From Nanobdellati archaeon (GTDB lineage: Archaea > Nanobdellota > Nanobdellia > UBA10117), in assembly GCA_018304345.1 (NCBI GenBank), contig JAGVWI010000001.1:11191-68555 (forward strand): 57,365 nucleotides of DNA. Direction: 5' to 3'. A program made the translations under genes and the position numbers. Each line of letters starts with the position of its first letter. Positions within the stretch are counted from its first letter, which is position 1. This document shows, piece by piece, positions 1-8,900 of this stretch. A model generated the notes under the pieces. The model saw nothing but the letters and a program-made list of their open reading frames with translations, did no database searches and was not told the origin of the DNA.

Positions 1-98
1 CTCGAAGTTATGCCGGCATATTTGCAGGCATCTTTGCGACTCATACAGATTTCATATCTAGCATAAATAAAATCTTTTGTCTGCTTATCTGTTGGCAT
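1..98 (-). CDS. Partial small helix-turn-helix protein (terminase-small-subunit-like)
   Basis: An open frame starts at an ATG at 98 (minus strand) and runs off the window edge, giving about 32 residues beginning MPTDKQTKDFIYARYEICMS. The pattern 'F..Y..C.SRKDACKYAGIT' resembles the N-terminal helix-turn-helix of phage terminase small subunits and related DNA-binding proteins. It overlaps the end of the upstream gene by 14 bases, which fits one minus-strand operon. The next gene (85-462) has a similar 'SRERAAYMVGI' pattern, so the two may be related. Function beyond DNA binding is inference, and most of the protein is outside the window. Confidence 0.5.
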   Translation of the reverse strand, partial: MPTDKQTKDFIYARYEICMSRKDACKYAGITS

Positions 99-462
99 AT
101 TCGTTAACCCTCTTTTCCAATTCCTCAATCGGCATATCAATTAAGTCTAACAGATCTTCAGGTATTTCTCTCGTTGCAAATTCTGCAGCCATTATACAGT
201 TCTTTGCAGTTATTGGGTCAACACCAAGCATTTTTGCAATATCTTTAAGCGTCATAGTTTTTGATAAGTCTAGAATTCTTTGCAAATCAGAATCGCTTAA
301 GTTTGGATAGCATTTGTGTCTTTTTACTATGCCTTCGTCTTTAATAAGTGTTTTAGCAGAACGTGGATGTATTCCAACCATATAAGCAGCTCGCTCTCTG
401 CTAAATCCAAGATTAAGATAAGCATTCCTAAATTCTTCTATCTGTATATGATCATATTTCAT
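85..462 (-). CDS. Small helix-turn-helix protein, possible DNA-binding regulator
   Basis: This 125-residue protein has two stretches that look like helix-turn-helix units: residues ~10-45 (FRNAYLNLGFSRERAAYMVG, then IHPRSAKTLI) and ~50-90 (LSDSDLQRILDLSKTMTLKD, then IAKMLGVDPITAKNCI). Repeated HTH units of this sort occur in resolvase-type regulators and terminase small subunits. Its start overlaps the stop of the upstream 459-737 gene by 4 bases, so the two are probably cotranslated. The pattern matches the partial protein at the window edge. No enzymatic motif is visible. The exact role is unknown; a viral or plasmid origin is plausible but not shown. Confidence 0.6.
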   Translation of the reverse strand: MKYDHIQIEEFRNAYLNLGFSRERAAYMVGIHPRSAKTLIKDEGIVKRHKCYPNLSDSDLQRILDLSKTMTLKDIAKMLGVDPITAKNCIMAAEFATREIPEDLLDLIDMPIEELEKRVNEYANR

Positions 463-737
463 TTTTCAATGTCCGTTTTACTATAGTTTAAAGAATCAAT
501 TGGTAATTTAATTTGAAGGGATTTTAAGTTTGTATTAATTATACCACAAGCATAACCGCACATATATGAATCATTGTCAGATTCTTCACATTTTAAATTT
601 TGTAAACCTCTGGCATAACCTCTATCAAAAGAAGTTTGGTCTATTGGCGTAGAAGTTTCAGAAATAATAGCTTCCAGTTTTGCATTGTTTCCTAAATCTT
701 CAGTTTTTATTAATTTTATGTTAAATGTTCCTTTCAT
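459..737 (-). CDS. Small hypothetical protein
   Basis: This 92-residue protein is not recognised. Residues ~38-70 (FDRGYARGLQNLKCEESDND, then SYMCGYACGI) contain two 'GYA.G' repeats with three cysteines nearby, resembling short helical repeats seen in phage-type small proteins. It lies between two other small genes on the same strand: 9 bases separate it from 747-1058 upstream, and it overlaps 85-462 by 4 bases. That spacing supports a real polycistronic unit. No signal peptide or membrane segment is evident. Confidence 0.5.
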   Translation of the reverse strand: MKGTFNIKLIKTEDLGNNAKLEAIISETSTPIDQTSFDRGYARGLQNLKCEESDNDSYMCGYACGIINTNLKSLQIKLPIDSLNYSKTDIEK

Positions 738-746
738 TTATGCACC

Positions 747-1058
747 TTAGATTTTATCTTCTAATTTAGAGTGCTTAAGAAAAACTTGAAAACGTTTTCT
801 TAGGCGATATAAATCTTCTAGTGTAGCGTCGTCTTTTGTACTAAGATCTTTCATATAGTCTAGTAATTCGTCCATTACTTCTACGTCATCAAGAACACGA
901 CTACCTGATACTTTTGGAAAAATATCTTTATGTTCTTTGTAGAGTAGAATGTAAGTAATTAAGTCAAGATGTTTAGTTTTAATATAATTATCAATAGTTT
1001 TCTCGCTATCTGTTACAATTCCTTCGTTGCTATAGTTTAGATTTGTAGCGACAGTCAT
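747..1058 (-). CDS. Small hypothetical protein, first gene of a minus-strand accessory operon
   Basis: This is a 103-residue, mostly helical, charged protein with no recognised motif. It appears to be the first gene of the minus-strand run 1058-1, because an AT-rich TATA-like stretch lies just upstream (about 1077-1092 read on the minus strand) and the divergent EF-2 gene starts beyond it. The C-terminal part has alternating leucines and charges (DLYRLRKRFQVFLKHSKLED) that suggest a helix or coiled coil. Function unknown. Confidence 0.5.
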   Translation of the reverse strand: MTVATNLNYSNEGIVTDSEKTIDNYIKTKHLDLITYILLYKEHKDIFPKVSGSRVLDDVEVMDELLDYMKDLSTKDDATLEDLYRLRKRFQVFLKHSKLEDKI

Positions 1059-1288
1059 ATTATCTCATACATACTCTATGTATATAATAGCTATATAGAC
1101 AACAATAGCCTATTTAAATCTTTCTATATTGTAATAAATCATTTAAGTGGTGTTTTTAGTATGTAATCCCCTAGTATATTAGCTTTATAATTTTCTAAGA
1201 AAATACTGGTTTTTGGTCTTAAAACTCTGCAGACTTTCAATATTTACAATAGATAAGGCTTTTATATAGACTTACGAAAAGCTGATGT
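1059..1288. promoter_or_regulatory. Divergent promoter region between accessory operon and EF-2
   Basis: This 230-base AT-rich spacer separates the minus-strand accessory genes from EF-2. On the plus strand a TATA-like box (TTTATATA, about 1260-1267) lies 22-29 bases before the EF-2 ATG at 1289, which predicts a leaderless or very short-leader mRNA. On the minus strand the sequence near 1077-1092 is TATA-like and could serve the other operon. No other gene or structured RNA was seen. Confidence 0.6.
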
Positions 1289-3484
1289 ATGGCAGTTGCT
1301 AAGTCAACAGTTGAGAAAATTCACGAATTGATGAAGAATTCTGATAACATTAGGAATATTGGAACTATTGCGCACATTGACCACGGTAAAACAACCCTAT
1401 CAGATAATTTAATAGCAGGAGCTGGTATGATGTCCGAAGAGCTGGCGGGAGAACAGCGAGTTCTTGATTACGATCCGCAGGAAGCAGCAAGGGGAATTAC
1501 AATTAATGCGGCAAATATTTCTATGATTTATAATTATAACAACACAGATTTTTTAATAAATTTGATTGACACTCCAGGCCATGTAGATTTTAGCGGCGAG
1601 GTTACAAGAGCTATGAGAGCAATTGACTGCGCACTAGTTTTGGTTGATGCGGTTGAAGGAATTATGCCGCAAACAGAAACCGTATTGAGGCAAAGTTTGA
1701 AAGAAGGCGTCAAACCAGTTTTGTTCATCAACAAAGTTGACAGATTAATTAAGGAATTAAAATTGCCGCCAGAGAAAATGCAGGAAAGATTCATCGCAAT
1801 AATTGCAGATGTCAACAGAATTATTGAAAGTCTTGCTCCGAAACAATTCAAGCAGTTGTGGCAGGTGCAAGTTCAGAATGGTTCTGTTTGTTTTGGCAGT
1901 GCAAAACATAGATGGGCGTTGTCAGTCCCAATGATGAAAAAGAAAAATATCACTTTGAAAGATGTTATCGCCGCTTACCAAGGCGGAGATGATGATTACA
2001 GAACGTTAGGACGAAGTGCAACTTTGCACGAAGCAGTTTTAGATATGGTAATCCAGCACGGACCAAGCCCAAAGAAAGCACAAGAATACAGAATTCCAAT
2101 AATTTGGAAAGGTGAATTGGAATCTGAAACTGGAAAAGAATTGTTAGCGGGCAATCCAAGTTCAGAAACAATTTTTGTAGTTACAAAAGTTACAATTGAC
2201 CCGCAGGCAGGAGAGGTATTTACTGGCAGAGTATTCTCAGGAACTTTGAAGAAAGGTCAGGAATTATATTTGAATACAGCTAAATCGAAAGAGCGAGTTC
2301 AGCAAGTTACAATTTACAAGGGCGCTACGAGGCTGTTAATTGAAGATGCACCTGCTGGAAATATTGTTGGCGTAGTCGGATTGAGGAATGCGGGTTCTGG
2401 AGAAACTTGCTCGGAAAAAGAAGTTACACCATTTGAATCTATTAAGCACTTATTTGATCCAGTAGTCACCGTTGCAATTGAGCCAAAGAATCCGCAGGAC
2501 TTACCAAAATTAATTGACGTTTTGAAAGGTGTTGCTAAGCAGGATCCAACTGTAGCAATCAGCATCAACGAAGAAACCGGAGAGAATTTATTTTCTGGAC
2601 TCGGCGAACTGCATATTGAAATTTGGATGTATAGAATAAAAAATGACAAGGGTATTGAAATAGTTACAAGTCCGCCAATTGTAGTTTATCGGGAAGCAAT
2701 TACAAAGAAGTTTGGTCCAGTAGAAGGTAAATCTCCAAATAGACATAATAAATTATATGTAACCGCTGAACCTCTTGATAAACCAATTTATGATTTATTG
2801 AAATCTGGAACAATTCCAGACGGCAAGATGAAGAAAAATAAAAATGAAGTTGTAGCAGCTTTGATAGAAGCAGGAATGGATAAAGACGAAGCAAAGAGTG
2901 TAATATACACTCACAACGGAAATGTTTTAGTGGAAGCGACAAGAGGTCAGGTACATTTGAATGAAATTATTGAAATGGTAATGGAAGGCTTCAAACTTAC
3001 AATGCAGTCGGGTCCGATTGTAAAAGAGCCGTGCATTGGTTTAAAAATAACTATTAATGATGCAAAGTTGCACGAAGATTCAATTCACAGAGGTCCGGGA
3101 CAAATGATTCCCTGCTCCCGACAGGCAATTTCAAATGCAATGTTATCATCTGGTGTAGTTTTGTTTGAACCAGTACAAACTATAAGATTAGATACGCCTG
3201 CAGAATATTTGAATGCGGTTACAAAGTTAATTGTCGGACGAAGAGGACAGTTGTTAGAAACAGCTCAAGAAGGCGATCACGCAACCATTAAAGCAAAAGT
3301 TCCGGTTGGAGAGATGTTTGGTTTTACATCTGCATTAAGAAGTGGAACTTCTGGAAGAGGCGCTTGGTTCCTGTCAGATCAGGACTTTGAGAAACTTCCA
3401 AATTCATTACAATCAGATATAGTTGGCAAGTTAAGAAAGAGAAAAGGTTTGCCGATAGATCTACCAAGACCTATTTTAGACTAG
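1289..3484 (+). CDS. fusA: Elongation factor 2 (aEF-2)
   Basis: This is the GTPase that drives tRNA-mRNA translocation on the archaeal ribosome. The 731 residues match the usual archaeal length. The G domain shows AHIDHGKTT (P-loop, near residues 28-36), RGITI (switch I), DTPGH and NKVD. Domain IV carries LHEDSIHRGPGQMIP, in which His600 is at the position modified to diphthamide in archaea and eukaryotes. A TATA-like box at 1260-1267 gives a leaderless transcript at the ATG 1289. An upstream ATG at 1285 hits a stop at once and is excluded. It heads a translation cluster with EF-1A and S10. Confidence 0.97.
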   Translation: MAVAKSTVEKIHELMKNSDNIRNIGTIAHIDHGKTTLSDNLIAGAGMMSEELAGEQRVLDYDPQEAARGITINAANISMIYNYNNTDFLINLIDTPGHVDFSGEVTRAMRAIDCALVLVDAVEGIMPQTETVLRQSLKEGVKPVLFINKVDRLIKELKLPPEKMQERFIAIIADVNRIIESLAPKQFKQLWQVQVQNGSVCFGSAKHRWALSVPMMKKKNITLKDVIAAYQGGDDDYRTLGRSATLHEAVLDMVIQHGPSPKKAQEYRIPIIWKGELESETGKELLAGNPSSETIFVVTKVTIDPQAGEVFTGRVFSGTLKKGQELYLNTAKSKERVQQVTIYKGATRLLIEDAPAGNIVGVVGLRNAGSGETCSEKEVTPFESIKHLFDPVVTVAIEPKNPQDLPKLIDVLKGVAKQDPTVAISINEETGENLFSGLGELHIEIWMYRIKNDKGIEIVTSPPIVVYREAITKKFGPVEGKSPNRHNKLYVTAEPLDKPIYDLLKSGTIPDGKMKKNKNEVVAALIEAGMDKDEAKSVIYTHNGNVLVEATRGQVHLNEIIEMVMEGFKLTMQSGPIVKEPCIGLKITINDAKLHEDSIHRGPGQMIPCSRQAISNAMLSSGVVLFEPVQTIRLDTPAEYLNAVTKLIVGRRGQLLETAQEGDHATIKAKVPVGEMFGFTSALRSGTSGRGAWFLSDQDFEKLPNSLQSDIVGKLRKRKGLPIDLPRPILD

Positions 3485-3526
3485 AGTGTAGTAAGCCTTT
3501 TATTAGAGAAATATTTGCTAATTAGT

Positions 3527-3997
3527 ATGCAAAATAGTGACCAAAAACCATTAGATAGAGAAAAATATCAACAGCCACTAACTAGAGATGATACTAATTT
3601 TTTATTGCCGACTAGAACTATAAGCACCGATGAATTACAATCTGCAAAAGAATTAGGAGCTTTTTTAGCAAATGAATTTTATGATAATTTGGTAAAAGGA
3701 CTGAAAGATAACTTTAAGCACACAGGAGATTTATATCGGCTAACTAATTCTATAACGTCTTTTAATCAATTGTCTGAAGAAGCTAAGCATAAGTTAAAGC
3801 CCGTTTATTACTACAGAAAAAAACTTGGCGACGATAATATTTTTAGGCAATATTCTACTTGGATGAAATTAGGTTTTATACAAGAGTTTAAGATGAATTT
3901 CGTTTTTGATGAAGCCAGAAATCCAGCTCCATTAGCAAATACCGTTATAGACAAGTATTTGAGCTTGGAAAATACCCTAGAATTAGCCGAGGCGTAG
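3527..3997 (+). CDS. Hypothetical protein between EF-2 and EF-1A
   Basis: This 156-residue protein is not recognised. The ATG at 3527 is preferred over a TTG 12 bases earlier, because a TATA-like TTTATTAG (~3497-3504) lies 25-30 bases upstream of it. The sequence is hydrophilic and probably helical, with no cysteines, signal peptide or membrane segment (central part: KELGAFLANEFYDNLVKGLK). It sits 42 bases after EF-2 and 55 bases before EF-1A and appears to have its own promoter, so involvement in translation is only a positional guess. Confidence 0.55.
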   Translation: MQNSDQKPLDREKYQQPLTRDDTNFLLPTRTISTDELQSAKELGAFLANEFYDNLVKGLKDNFKHTGDLYRLTNSITSFNQLSEEAKHKLKPVYYYRKKLGDDNIFRQYSTWMKLGFIQEFKMNFVFDEARNPAPLANTVIDKYLSLENTLELAEA

Positions 3998-4052
3998 GTC
4001 GATTTTAAGGAAGCAAAAACCTTTTAAATGCAGGGTTTAAGGTCAATCTATA

Positions 4053-5330
4053 ATGGCAGATAAAAAACCACACATAAACTTGGTAGTTATCGGTCACGTA
4101 GACCACGGTAAATCTACAACTGTAGGTAGAATTCTATTCGATACTGGAGCTGTTACACAACAGGAATTAGACAAGTTAAAAGCAAGAGCAGCTGAAGTAG
4201 GAAAAGCAGGTTTTGAATTTGCTTTCATCATGGATAAGGTCAAGGAAGAACAGGAAAGGGGAGTTACAATTGACTTATCGTACAAGGAATTTAAGACACA
4301 AAACTATTACATTACTATTATTGATGCACCTGGACACAAGGACTTCGTAAAGAATATGATTACAGGAACATCTCAAGCAGACGCAGCTTTGCTTGTAGTT
4401 TCTGCAAATCCTGGTGAAGGTGTAATGGAGCAGACAAAAGAGCACATCTTTTTAGCAAAGACACTTGGCGTACCGCAGCTTATGGTAGCGGTAAACAAGA
4501 TGGATATGGCTAAATATGATGAAGCCAGATTTAACGAAGTTAAAGCAGAAGTACAAAAACTTTTGAAAGGTGTCGGCTACAACGTTGAAAAAGTTCCAAT
4601 AATTCCAGTATCATCTTGGAAAGGCGAAAACATAACAAAGCCATCACAACAGCTGGGCTGGTACAAGGGTAAATTCTTAGTTGGCGCATTTGACGACTTA
4701 GCACCACCAGTGAAATCTACTGACAAGCCATTAAGAATGCCTATACAAGACGTTTACACAATTACAGGAATCGGAACAGTTCCAGTAGGAAGAATTGAAA
4801 CTGGTATAATGAAAGTTAACCAACAGGTAATTGTAATGCCATCTGGTAAAACAGGCGAAGTAAAATCTATAGAAATGCATCACGAACAGATGCCTCAAGC
4901 TGAGCCAGGCGATAATGTTGGTATCAACTTAAGAGGTATAAGCAAGGAAGATATGAGACGAGGCGATGTACTTGGTCCTATTGACAGTCCGCCACCAGTT
5001 GTAAAAGAATTCACAGCTAAGATGGTAGTTCTAAACCACCCAACTGTAATCACGGCTGGTTACTGTCCAGTATTCCACGTGCACACTGCACAAGTTTCCT
5101 GCAAGATTAAAGAAATAAAAGCAAAGCTTGATCCCAGAACAGGACAACCACTGCCTGAAAAGCCAGACTTCTTGAAAACTGGCGACACAGCAGAAGTAAT
5201 TGTGGAACCATTGCAGCCACTTGTAATTGAGAAGCAATCTGACAACCCAAAGTTGTCAAAGTTTGCTATCAGAGATATGGGTAGAACGGTTGCAGCAGGT
5301 ATGTGCACAGATTACGTAAAGAGGCAATAA
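4053..5330 (+). CDS. tuf: Elongation factor 1-alpha (aEF-1A)
   Basis: This GTPase delivers aminoacyl-tRNA to the ribosomal A site. The 425 residues are the usual archaeal length. Visible motifs are GHVDHGKST (P-loop, residues ~13-21), DAPGHKDF (G3), NKMD (G4) and a complete set of beta-barrel domains II and III ending in [21 protein letters not shown]-like CTTTTAAA at about 4021-4028 lies 25-32 bases before the ATG, indicating a short leader. S10 follows after 193 bases with its own promoter, unlike the tight tuf-rpsJ coupling seen in many archaea. Confidence 0.97.
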   Translation: MADKKPHINLVVIGHVDHGKSTTVGRILFDTGAVTQQELDKLKARAAEVGKAGFEFAFIMDKVKEEQERGVTIDLSYKEFKTQNYYITIIDAPGHKDFVKNMITGTSQADAALLVVSANPGEGVMEQTKEHIFLAKTLGVPQLMVAVNKMDMAKYDEARFNEVKAEVQKLLKGVGYNVEKVPIIPVSSWKGENITKPSQQLGWYKGKFLVGAFDDLAPPVKSTDKPLRMPIQDVYTITGIGTVPVGRIETGIMKVNQQVIVMPSGKTGEVKSIEMHHEQMPQAEPGDNVGINLRGISKEDMRRGDVLGPIDSPPPVVKEFTAKMVVLNHPTVITAGYCPVFHVHTAQVSCKIKEIKAKLDPRTGQPLPEKPDFLKTGDTAEVIVEPLQPLVIEKQSDNPKLSKFAIRDMGRTVAAGMCTDYVKRQ

Positions 5331-5434
5331 AACCCCTTTAGGATTTTTATGACAATTATTAATTTGATGTTTATTGCAAAGCAGGTTTTTGATTTAATAG
5401 CATCAAAAATACAATAGTTCTAATATTACGATAT

Positions 5435-5523
5435 CTTTTTAAACGGACTTTTGGATTTATTAGTGTTGTTTATCGCATTGCGGTAGGCAATTACGATGTT
5501 TATCATCGGGATGAGTATAGTAT
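5435..5523 (+). promoter_or_regulatory. Promoter and structured leader of rpsJ
   Basis: A TATA-like CTTTTTAAAC at 5435-5444 predicts transcription from about 5465, leaving a leader of roughly 58 bases, unusual in a window where most leaders are near zero. The leader can form two hairpins: a six-pair stem 5471-5476/5480-5485 with loop AUU (one G-U pair), and a five-pair stem CGATG (5494-5498)/CATCG (5504-5508) with loop TTTAT. A role in ribosomal-protein autoregulation is inference. Confidence 0.5.
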
Positions 5524-5832
5524 ATGCCAAAAGCAAGAATTAAGTTATACAGCACAGACATAAAGAAATTGAATAAAATAGTTAGTCAGATAACTGAGAT
5601 TGCAAAGAAAGTAGGCATATCTTATGCAGGTCCTATTAATTTACCAACTAAGAAGCTAGTCATAAGTACAAGAAAATCTCCAAACGGCGAAGGTTCTGAA
5701 ACCTACGACAGATGGGAGATGAGAATCCACAAACGACTAATAGATATTGCGGCCGATGAGCGCGCTTTGCATTTGGTGATGAGAGTTCCTATACCACAGG
5801 ATGTTAATATAGAAATCAGAGTTATAGACTAA
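5524..5832 (+). CDS. rpsJ: Ribosomal protein S10 (uS10)
   Basis: This 102-residue small-subunit protein has the typical uS10 pattern: an N-terminal strand ARIKLYSTDIKKLNKIVSQI, the loop 'AGPINLPTKKLVISTRKSPNG', then WEMRIHKRLIDI and the C-terminal VNIEIRVID. It binds 16S rRNA in the head of the 30S subunit. A structured leader precedes it (see 5435-5523). The downstream gene (RNR) has its own AT-rich promoter, so S10 is probably monocistronic here. Confidence 0.95.
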   Translation: MPKARIKLYSTDIKKLNKIVSQITEIAKKVGISYAGPINLPTKKLVISTRKSPNGEGSETYDRWEMRIHKRLIDIAADERALHLVMRVPIPQDVNIEIRVID

Positions 5833-5952
5833 TGGTATTATATAATTAAAGTATATTCTACACAATACAATTCCTCATTTGTTTACTCAAGTATATAAAT
5901 ATATTTTAAACTCTAGCACTTTGCCAACACTAACTTTGGGGAGTTGACTATA

Positions 5953-8900
5953 GTGGGTATATCTGAAAAAGCAAATTTATCTATGTTGGCTGATGTTGAT
6001 GACGCCCATATAAACATAAGTGAAAATCAAGAGAAAGTCATCCGTAATAAATATATAAAAGACGACCCAAGCGTTGAAATCTGGCTTAGACGAATTGCAA
6101 GAAATATTGCGTTAGCAGAATTAATTTACCATTCAAAATTCCACGAGAAAATATTTGATGGTGTTAAGAATACTTTACAAAAATCAGATATCGGCAATGG
6201 AAGATTATCAAATAGTTTTCTGATACACGCTGGATTGCATAATCACAGTTCAAGAAAAGAAAACTTCAATAAGTTTATGCATAATTTGTATGAATTGGTT
6301 TCTGAAAATGAGGAAGCCTATAAAATTGTTAATGCTGCAGAAAAGAAATTTTACGATATGCTTTCTAAGTGGAAATTCCTGCCGAACTCTCCAACTTTGA
6401 TGAATGCAGGAAGGCGTTTGCAGCAGCTATCTGCCTGCTATGTTCTTCCGATTGACGATTCGGTTGAAGGCTGGATGAAAGCAGCAACAGATGCGGCAAT
6501 AATTCATAAAACCGGCGGCGGAACTGGCTTTGCAGCATCAAGAGTTAGATCAAAAAACTCAATGGTTGAGAGTACAAGAGGCATTGCCTCGGGACCTATG
6601 TCGCCATTTATGATAATAAATTCTACAACAGAGCAAATCAAACAAGGCGGACAAAGGCGAGGTGCTAATATGGGTATTTTATCTGTTTATCACCCAGATA
6701 TTAGGGAGTTTATAGAATTCAAAAAACCGCAGGGACAGCTGGAAAACTTTAACATATCTGTTGCACTGGACGAGAATTTTATGAATAAAGTTGAATCTGA
6801 TGACGAAATAGAGTTAGTAGATCCGTATACAAAAGAAATTATTGCGAAGGAAAAAGCAAAGGATATTTTTGATTTGATGGTAAAGTGCGCTTGGGAAACT
6901 GGTGATCCTGGTTTCGTTTTCATTGACAGAATTAATGCGAGCGGCTCAAATCCAACACCAGCTTTAGGAGAAATAGAAAGCACGAATCCTTGTGTAGCTG
7001 AAGGAACTTTAGTAAATACGCCTTTCGGATATAGAAAAGTAGAAGATTTGAAACAAGGAGATAACATTAGCACTGTTTTCGGTAGCGAACCAATTAAAGC
7101 AATTGAAGTGCATAATGATGTACCTGTTTTTAAAGTGAAATTTTCAGACGGCGGTGAACAAATAGTCACTTCTGCACATAGATATTTCGCAGTTAAAAAA
7201 GGAAGCCAAAGCAAAAAAGTTCAAGATGTAAGATTAGACGAATTGGAAGTCGGTGACTATGTGCGAGTTGAGCCAACTCATGTGCTAATTTCAGAACCCG
7301 AAAAATATGCACAAGGTTTGAGAAAAGGAATTTTATTAGGAGATGGCTGTTACACACAAGACTGCTATGATAAAAATATTGTTAAAATTGCAACAAGTAT
7401 AGATGATACAGAATATAACGAAAATGTAAAAGAATTATTTGGCGACTGGAATTTTAGAAAAGATGATATTAGCAACAATAGCAAGTCTGTAAATATGCTA
7501 ATAAGTAATGGTAGAGATTTAATGCAGACAGTTGGCTTAACGCAAGCATATTCATATCAAAAAACATTTGACATTGAGCAAATTACTAGCATAGAAGAAA
7601 CAATTGGTATTTTAGATGGCTTATTGGCAACTGATGGTGATATTTTACTGAAATCAAACCATCCGCAGATAAGATTTACAACAAGCTCAGAAGATTTAGC
7701 ACAAAATATTAGACGGCTTTTGCTTATGATTGGTTGCCACGGAAGAATTTTTTCCGAATTTAGAGATGACGGCGGAGTAATTAACGGCAGGAAAATAGTT
7801 AGAAAACACACAAAGTATACTATTGTTGTTTCGGGAGCAAGCGCCGATAAATTAGCAAAAATATCTAAACTTGAAAAGATAAATCCAATTAAAGGTAAAA
7901 AGTTGCGAGAGCTTACAAAAGAGTGGTTAACTACCGGTAATACTTGGAAAGCAAAAATAATTTCAATTGAGTCAGTAGGAACAGCAAAAGTTTTTGATTT
8001 ATACTGCGAAAAGAGCGATACTTGGATAACAGATGGTTATGTACAGCGTGGTTGTGGGGAGCAGCCTTTATTGCCGTACGAACCGTGCAACTTAGGCTCG
8101 ATTAATTTGTCTAAGTTTGTAAGACCTGACGGTTCTGATATGGACTGGACTGCGTTAGGGGAAATAGTTGACTTAACTACGCATTTTTTAGATAATGTTA
8201 TAGAAGTAAATAATTACCCTCTGCCAGAAATAGAAGTAATAGCAAAAGGTAACAGGCGAATTGGATTAGGAGTTATGGGCTGGGCAGAAAGTTTAGTTAT
8301 GCTCGGTATACCATATGATTCTGAAGCGGCAATTAAAAAAGCAGAACAAGTAATGGAATTTATTAACAAATCCTGCTTGAAAGCTTCTGAGAAATTAGCA
8401 GAACAGAGAGGCGTTTTCCCAAACTTCAAAGATAGTATATTTGATGAAAACGGAAAATATTTTAGAGTAAGAGCTTTCCCGCGAAACTGCGCCAGAACTA
8501 CAATTGCGCCAACCGGAACAATCGCGATAACGGCTGCTTTGCAAGGCTCTGGTATTGAACCATTTTTCTCAATTGCATACTTTAGATATGATGCACAAGG
8601 AATAGATATGTTAAAAGAAGGTAAGACACCAAGTGATGACCACACTTTCTTTGAATATAATAAATTATTTGGAGAAGTTGCAAAGAAAAATAATTATTTC
8701 GGATTGGAGGAAAGAGAATTATGGAGGAGAATATCAGACAACCACGGCTCTGTAAGAGGTATAAAAGAGATTCCAGAACACATACAGAAAGTTTTCTGCT
8801 CGTCTTATGATGTTACAACCGAGTATCACATAATGCAGCAAGCTGCATTCCAAAGGCACACAGATAATGCAGTTTCAAAGACAATAAATATGCCAAATTC

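Noticed and set aside
5471-5498. Similarity of the rpsJ leader (GCGGTAGGCAATTAC) to the tRNA-downstream element (GCGTAGGAATTAC)
   Set aside because: Requires two insertions and has no adjacent tRNA; likely chance in a short motif.
6690-7214. 174-codon minus-strand frame inside nrdJ
   Set aside because: It is a shadow of the conserved RNR/intein frame; the predicted protein shows no family features.
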